From Torreya grandis (taxonomy: Eukaryota; Streptophyta; Pinopsida; Cupressales; Taxaceae): a DNA stretch of 64,000 nucleotides. The stretch is taken from assembly GCA_037957365.1 (NCBI GenBank), contig JARHVA010004806.1, forward strand, positions 1,220,001 through 1,284,000, read 5' to 3'. Below, in pieces: positions 58,021 through 64,000 of this stretch. Under the pieces are notes generated by a model. That model saw only the letters and a list, made by a program, of their open reading frames with translations, was not told the origin of the DNA and did not search any database. Both the position numbers and the translations under genes were made by a program. The stretch's first letter is position 1. Each line of letters starts with the position of its first letter.

Positions 58021-59480
58021 AAGAAGTTACATAGTAAACCAAGATGGTAGTAGAGGCCATAAAATAATAGAAAGCATTAGTAACCACCCAGTTAGAATCA
58101 TACTAAATTGAGTTACTTCTATGAGGTGTCTGGCTCTAGGATATTCCCTTAGTAATTTCTCAATGCACTACTTTCTCACTCCCTCTAGACATCATGCCAT
58201 GCCTAGATCCTATAACATCCATAAGCGCATTGGCCACTCTTATAGTCAAGTAGGAGGCCTCTTTGTACATGTCCTAACTACCCTTGAAGAAATAATTAGA
58301 GGGTGCCAAAGCTTTCCAAGAGTCCATCATGCAAAAGGATGCCTCCCTATAATAAGAGTGGGATCAATCCAAGGTAGAGAATGTGGGATTTAAGTCCCAA
58401 TTTCATGAAGTGGTAAAGATGATTGAGAATACTTGTCTAGAGTTGGTCACTTGAGTAATTGGTGACCGAGTGATCTCACACTAGTACATGCTCAATACAT
58501 TAGTCTCTGAGCTCAAAAAGGAATTGTGTGTAGCCAAGAAACTTTGTACAATAGGCACATTAGGCCAAAACATGAAGACTAAGGCATCTACCTTGATAAC
58601 CTTGCTAGAGGAGTATTAGATCATGATTGATATTGGTGCCCTCCAAGCACATTAAGTTAAATGAAGCCTTTTGGATTGGAGGTAACAACTCTATAACTTC
58701 CTCACTAGCTCTAGTGTAAACCTTACCACAGTAACCACTACCAAGATAACCATGGACAACCAAACCACATTGGTGTATGAGAATGAACTTTCTCTCTAGA
58801 AATAATTCACCACTAGGGATAGCATGCATGATAGACTTATCGACTGGCAACATGACCTTTAGTGTAGTTTAGTTTTAGGTCTCTAGGCAAAACACCACAT
58901 AGAAAATTTGGAGTAGTTGAGCAATAAAATACAAACAAGGGTTAGTAATACAAAGGCAACCATGAACATCATCAATTATATAGACATGAAATAACTCATT
59001 AGATATCATGCACCAATACACATTATTCTATACATGGGATAGGAGGTGATGATCGACTATCATAATTACAAAAATAACATGGATCTATTCTATAGTGAGA
59101 AAGCCCATATTCTCATTATTCCAGTATACAAGCCACCTTCTGAGCTCCATCAATGAATTGCATGGTGCAAAATACTCAATCTAAGGCCAAGGATCCTATT
59201 GTCCAGTCCTCTTCCACTACTATGCCACCTCCTTCTAGTTAAGTATTATGCAAGGTGTAAGCTTTGAGATTTTTTTAAAAATGTTTGTAATAGGAATGAC
59301 TAGTGAGACAAGCAAGGCCAAGTTGGTTGAAAACCCATAAAAGGGTGGCCACCTAGTTATGCTAGCCTTTTGAGAACTTCAAACGGTGGTACACTGGTAT
59401 GCTACTTAGTTTAAAACCTGAAAGGGTGGTTAAGTAGTGTATAAGAGGTGAAAATTAGAAATGATGCCTTGAGTGATAAT
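58021..59480 (+). pseudogene. Unidentified coding relic downstream of integrase, part 2
   Basis: Appears to continue 55,348-58,020. The open stretch 58,121-58,393 and protein-like pieces beyond it have no motif I recognise. Confidence is low that all of this was coding. Confidence 0.28.
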
Positions 59481-59588
59481 TATAACTCCTACTAATCTAC
59501 CCATTTCTTTAGCTCTTACCCTTAGTATACCATCCGATAAACCTATGGCATTGTCTTAGGATGAGACAACATTTTAAGTTTAGGAAAG

Positions 59589-60120
59589 TATTGGGAGAAG
59601 AAAATTGATAAGTAAATCTACATAGGATATTCCTTGAATATTGATGCCTTATGTATGAAATTATTAAATATATGTATTTTGTCATATCCTCCATGACTTG
59701 TAAAAGCATAGAAGATGAATAGTCCCCTCTTTTGGTACTAAAGTATGAGAAGAACGTGAATAGTTTGGGATTGTTAATGAATATAAATATGTATGCTTGT
59801 ATGAATAAGATGATGAAATTTTGTTGAGATTAATATAGAATATTTTGGTTATGGTTACATGTTTTATTTCTTATTTTGTTCCTTTTTTACGCAATCATGT
59901 TTAATGTATGGTTTGATCCTATTTTAGTTATTTTGTATGATTTGTGAATGATTATTGAATTATTGGTTAATCCTAATTCCTATCAAATGCAATAAAATAC
60001 ATCTCTTATATGTTACTGTCTTATTAAATATTAATTCTCTAAAATATACTATGCACTTGAAAGAGACTTAGTTATCCTCATATTTAGCATGCTATATTGT
60101 ATCAAGAACCTTTGCTAACA
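59589..60120 (+). repeat. 3' LTR of the second Gypsy element
   Basis: It begins TATTGGGAGAAGAAAA (TG mutated to TA) and ends TTTGCTAACA. The purine-rich TAGGAAAG immediately precedes it and is a plausible polypurine tract. Confidence 0.75.
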
Positions 60121-62417
60121 CATAAGAAATTTATTGTTTGTTAAACATTTATTTTTGGATTGGAACTTGTTGTTGGTTAGGAAATTATATGGGGTTTGGT
60201 ACTTGTTTTGATAACCCCACTAGGATTTACCAAAATATTATAATATTTTTTTTGTAAATAAAATACACATATTCAACATATATATTTCATCATGAAAAAT
60301 CACAACTAGTGGTCTTTAAGTAAATGCATTAATTTAGTTAACCATATAGGTTATAGCTAATCCACTTAGCTAAGGATCACCATGAGCATAAATATAAATC
60401 ATGAACAATAATGAATAACCATAAATAATACATCTCAACATAAATGAAATAGTACAAATTCAACCACAATTGATACAATATTATAGCTTCTATTGTATAA
60501 GTACAATGTATACATATTATAGTTATTGAAAATACATTAAATATCTCAAATGATAAAATATGATACGAAGATCCTATGAGTAGAGTATCCATGACTCAAG
60601 TATCAATATGTAATATCAAGTGTAATCTCAAGGATAGTACTCTAGTTGGGAGGGAAGGCATCATTCAAGTGAATTTCCAAAACAACCACAGACCATAGAT
60701 GCCCTGAACTATATCCCAAATAATGGGATGACCCTCCCTTCATAGATGGGTAGATAATGATGGTGTAAGAATATAGAGTAATAAACCAAAACCTGTGTAT
60801 TGAAGATATCTAATACATAATGTATACCATAAAGAAATCCATTCTAATTTGATATTCCACAAATATGAAAACTATATCAACATATGAAATGACAATGTTT
60901 ATCAAATATTACTATGGCCAAAGTTTCAATAATAGATGATCTCTAGAATACATAAAATTGATACACACAACTTGATCAGATTACACTTTATCTTACATTT
61001 ATTGTGCTAATTAAGCCATTGTAATCTATCCACTTTTTAATTAGGGTCATGAATAAGAGATTTGATAAAATAAATAATAATAAAAAACTAATAGATTCAT
61101 TCATCATATTTCAATTTAGCTAATCAAAATTACATTAAATATATAAATATCACAAAGATTCATTTAGTCCATTAAATGAAGTCAATGGAATCCAAGAATA
61201 TAATTTATTACAAATAATAAACTAAATATAATAATAGTCCTCAATATAACACACCATTCAGGTAATGAGTATTTAGACCACCAGTTGATTTATCCACTAA
61301 CTTATAATATTATTTCTCCATGAAATAATTTTATAATCCTGGCTAGTAAATTATTTATATTCCACATATAAAATATCCAGTCCATAACACACAATTATGT
61401 TGTATTTAAACTCATAAATACATCGAATGCTTTATATTTAAACATTTTAATTATTTTATACTAATCAAATATAAACAAGCATCAAATTTTTTTTATACTA
61501 ATAATTATAAAATTATCATATGTTTAATACATAATTATATATTAATACATACATAAACATTACTCATATTTTGTTTATACAATATACTATAAAGTTGAAA
61601 TCTACTGTCATTCTCCTTATAGTATACTATATATGTGAAGTATATAGTCAACATACATATAAATTCCCCATAACCTTTTTCCAATAAATGGGAAATTCAT
61701 ATGTGATGATAATTAAATACAAAAATTTTTACAAAGAAACTCAGTTAATTCATTAATTAACTAAACTATTTAATCATTTAAATCCACTCAATCATTCAAG
61801 GTTTCCATTTAATATAGTTAAAATGAGTAGATAGAAGAAACATAGTCAACTTTACCCAATTTGGGTATTAATAATACAATAAAAAAAACATAGTTGTATA
61901 CCCTAGTTGAGTATGTTATGATAGTTCCAACTTAGCCAAACAAAACAAAGAATTTTACACTATTGAACTTTTTTACCCATTTCCCCCTATGGAATATGTA
62001 ATTAATATATAGTTCAACTACATATATCAAATACACAATTGAATGTAAATTTTATAAATCATAATAAATTAATAACTTTGCCTTTAATCCATTAATAATT
62101 TACTAGTAAAATTACTTGCATTAATTAAAATGCAAGACCTTATAGTCATATTTTTATCTACCCATATCTAGGTTACATAATTGACTACACAGACAAAAAC
62201 CCAATTCTCTATTTAAACCATTTGAATAATACAAAATATCATAACCTAGTTTGGAGTTTGACTATAACTTATGCTTAGTTAATATAATTTTGTTTGAAAT
62301 TTAATCCAAATAAAACCAATCTAATCCATATCCTTTGATTTATTTATATCAATGACTTCATCATTTAAATCAAATGCACCCAATCATCCATTATATTTTG
62401 ACTATCGACTACTGGTA

Positions 62418-62418
<1 letters not shown>
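60121..62418. other. AT-rich DNA, no gene seen
   Basis: Very AT-rich, with no coding frame or motif. It may include the interrupted upstream part of the minus-strand Gypsy element, but no repeat partner near 12.7-14.7 kb is visible. Confidence 0.4.

Positions 62419-62448
<30 letters not shown>
62419..62448. repeat. (AC)15 microsatellite
   Basis: Uninterrupted AC dinucleotides directly left of the hairpin at 62,449-62,683. Confidence 0.95.
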
Positions 62449-62450
<2 letters not shown>

Positions 62451-62521
62451 TATACAAATATATTTTTAAGTATACATTTAGATAAAATTTATTGGATATA
62501 TGTATGTATATATGTGTGTGT

Positions 62522-62610
<89 letters not shown>

Positions 62611-62683
62611 ACACACACATATATACATACATATATCCAATAAATTTTATCTAAATGTATACTTAAAAATATATTTGTATATA
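62449..62683. repeat. Perfect 235-nt inverted repeat (hairpin)
   Basis: Two 117-nt arms are exact reverse complements around a single central base (62,566). Each arm holds 'tatacaaatatatttttaag', 'ttattggatatatgtatg', a short GT run, then a long AC run (left) or GT run (right). Both strands therefore give nearly the same translated frames, none of which is a gene. Confidence 0.93.
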
Positions 62684-62832
62684 TATTTATATTTATAAAA
62701 CCCATATTTAACTCTAAAAGGTCTAATATGTTTAATAGTAAGTGATCATAAAAATAAACATTCTTGAGTCTATTTTCCAAAATACCAATAGTGTATATAA
62801 CAACCTACTCTAAGACAAATAGCTTAAGCCTA

Positions 62833-62834
<2 letters not shown>
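62684..62834. other. Spacer between simple repeats
   Basis: No feature seen. Confidence 0.4.

Positions 62835-62879
<45 letters not shown>
62835..62879. repeat. (TG)22 microsatellite
   Basis: Uninterrupted TG/GT dinucleotides ending GTGTGTAGAATG. Confidence 0.95.
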
Positions 62880-62882
<3 letters not shown>

Positions 62883-64000
62883 ATGATTTCCTCATTTTGA
62901 ATAGTAAAGTTGAATTGCTAAGGAAGGATAGGACATAGTTTATAAAACCTCTTAATATCATGTCCAAGCCCTATGATTTTACCCCTAACCTTTTCATGTT
63001 ACCCTAGGTTGTATATATGGTTTTATGTAGGTTTACCCCTACACAAGGCCCTATATACATCCCTATACAAATTTATAAAACTCAAAAACAATTGAAAAAC
63101 CCATAATCCAAAGCAATTTTAAATGCCATTCATAAAATGTATCACACACACATAAGTATTTGAATTACATAAAAAACCTAGTTGAGCATATATATGCCAA
63201 ATAAGTATATCCAACTCTCTTACCTTTGAACTTGTTCACCTCCTCTCCACTTTCTTACTTCTCCTCATAATATGTTTGAGCCATCCTCTGTGTTTTTTAC
63301 CCTCACATTCATAGCCCCACTATCCTCTTTTATTTTTTTTACATCACCTATTTATTCCACTTCCCATACTCTTTGGCCAATTAAACTCATTCAAAAATTA
63401 TGAATGCCTAGATAGCTTAACCAACTCACAATTTGCCTCCATGCAAATTAGAAAAAACCTATAATTTCCTCCCAAAACATTATTTAACTGAAGTCAACAA
63501 ATTATTAGTTAACTTAATCATTCTAGATGTTTCTAACAAATCCTAATTAATCATATATTGTTACTTTATCAAATTTACATGGAAATGATTAATCCATCAT
63601 AGATCACCTCAATCACATAATCTAAATAATCCCTATGTTATATTCTATGCACAACTATCAACTAGTCGATATCTAATGAATTTCCCATGTAATGACTAAA
63701 CTGAACAATGATTAATATAACTTTGGCAATGAAACTAATTATAACAAGACTTAGATTTTTACATTGAAATGTTATCCACTAACATATATAACAATTACAA
63801 TGATGTCAAAAATCATTTAATAATTAACATTAATATATCCATTTATATATATGAATATAAATCCTTAAATCAAATAGTTAAATAAATATAATCTATTTAA
63901 AAATAATACCATTTATATTTCAAATTTATAATATAAAATTATTATCTAACTCCTATATCTCAAATAATGATTATGGAATCCATCATAACATCATAATGTT
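62880..64000. other. AT-rich DNA at the right edge, no gene seen
   Basis: No coding frame, repeat or motif was recognised. Confidence 0.4.

Larger units (their letters stand above)
42762..60120 (+). mobile_element. Second plus-strand Gypsy element (about 17.4 kb with nested insertions)
   Basis: The 536-bp LTR at 42,762-43,297 is repeated at 59,589-60,120 in direct orientation. Between them, in order and all on the plus strand, lie gag, protease, a spacer domain, RT, RNase H, integrase and an extra unidentified coding region. Candidate target duplications are AATAA (42,757-42,761) and CATAA (60,121-60,125), matching at 4 of 5 positions. Removing the nested solo LTR (2.1 kb) and the paired Copia-type LTRs (1.85 kb) leaves about 13.4 kb. 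It lies immediately upstream of the minus-strand gag and probably inserted into that element's leader or LTR. Confidence 0.72.

Noticed and set aside
62352..62780. Open frames on both strands with HT and CV runs
   Set aside because: Translations of (AC)n/(GT)n in the hairpin; near-identical on both strands because of the palindrome.
1..64000. CRISPR array, bacterial operon or rRNA/tRNA genes
   Set aside because: No regularly spaced repeats with unique spacers, no ribosome-binding sites or operon-like gene strings, and no tRNA cloverleaf or rRNA sequence was recognised; all coding signals are plant retroelements.

Overview
The window is nuclear DNA of a plant, most likely one with a large, AT-rich, repeat-laden genome such as a gymnosperm or large-genome monocot; the species cannot be fixed. 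The evidence is plant-type Copia and Ty3/Gypsy LTR retrotransposons, a plant mobile domain relic, and decay dominated by C-to-T and G-to-A changes (CAG to TAG, TGG to TAG). I find no intact host gene, tRNA or rRNA. Every coding relic carries stops or frameshifts, so genes are called as pseudogenes and their ends are approximate.

Layout. 343-8663: a head-to-tail Copia tandem with three 874-bp LTRs and two internal regions, flanked by TTGAG. Both internal regions lack integrase and the middle of RT. 9.2-11.2 kb: a decayed plant mobile domain (PMD) gene. 11.2-14.7 kb: non-coding, including a 640-bp A/C-rich tract. 14.7-18.4 kb and 39.0-42.3 kb: the two halves of a minus-strand Gypsy element (RT/RNase H/second RNase H/integrase on the left, gag/protease on the right), apparently split by later insertions. 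About 18.49-39.03 kb: a plus-strand Gypsy element about 20.5 kb long whose terminal direct repeats appear to be about 7.1 kb each and to carry a long sense ORF of unknown function. Between the repeats lie gag, protease, RT, RNase H and integrase. 42,762-60,120: a second plus-strand Gypsy element with 536/532-bp LTRs, gag, protease, a gag-like spacer, RT, RNase H, integrase and a long unidentified region downstream of integrase. A 2.1-kb solo LTR interrupts its RT, and two abutting Copia-type LTRs lie behind its integrase. 60.1-64 kb: AT-rich DNA with (AC)n/(GT)n arrays and a perfect 235-nt hairpin.

How the parts relate. The window is a nest of insertions: the minus-strand Gypsy element is oldest, the two plus-strand Gypsy elements came later, and solo or paired LTRs landed in one of them. 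The main candidates for something undescribed are the ORF-bearing giant terminal repeats, the Copia family whose LTR has absorbed an old primer-binding site and which carries GACGTC-type repeats in both LTR and coding region, and the LTR-LTR junction at 54,383/54,384.
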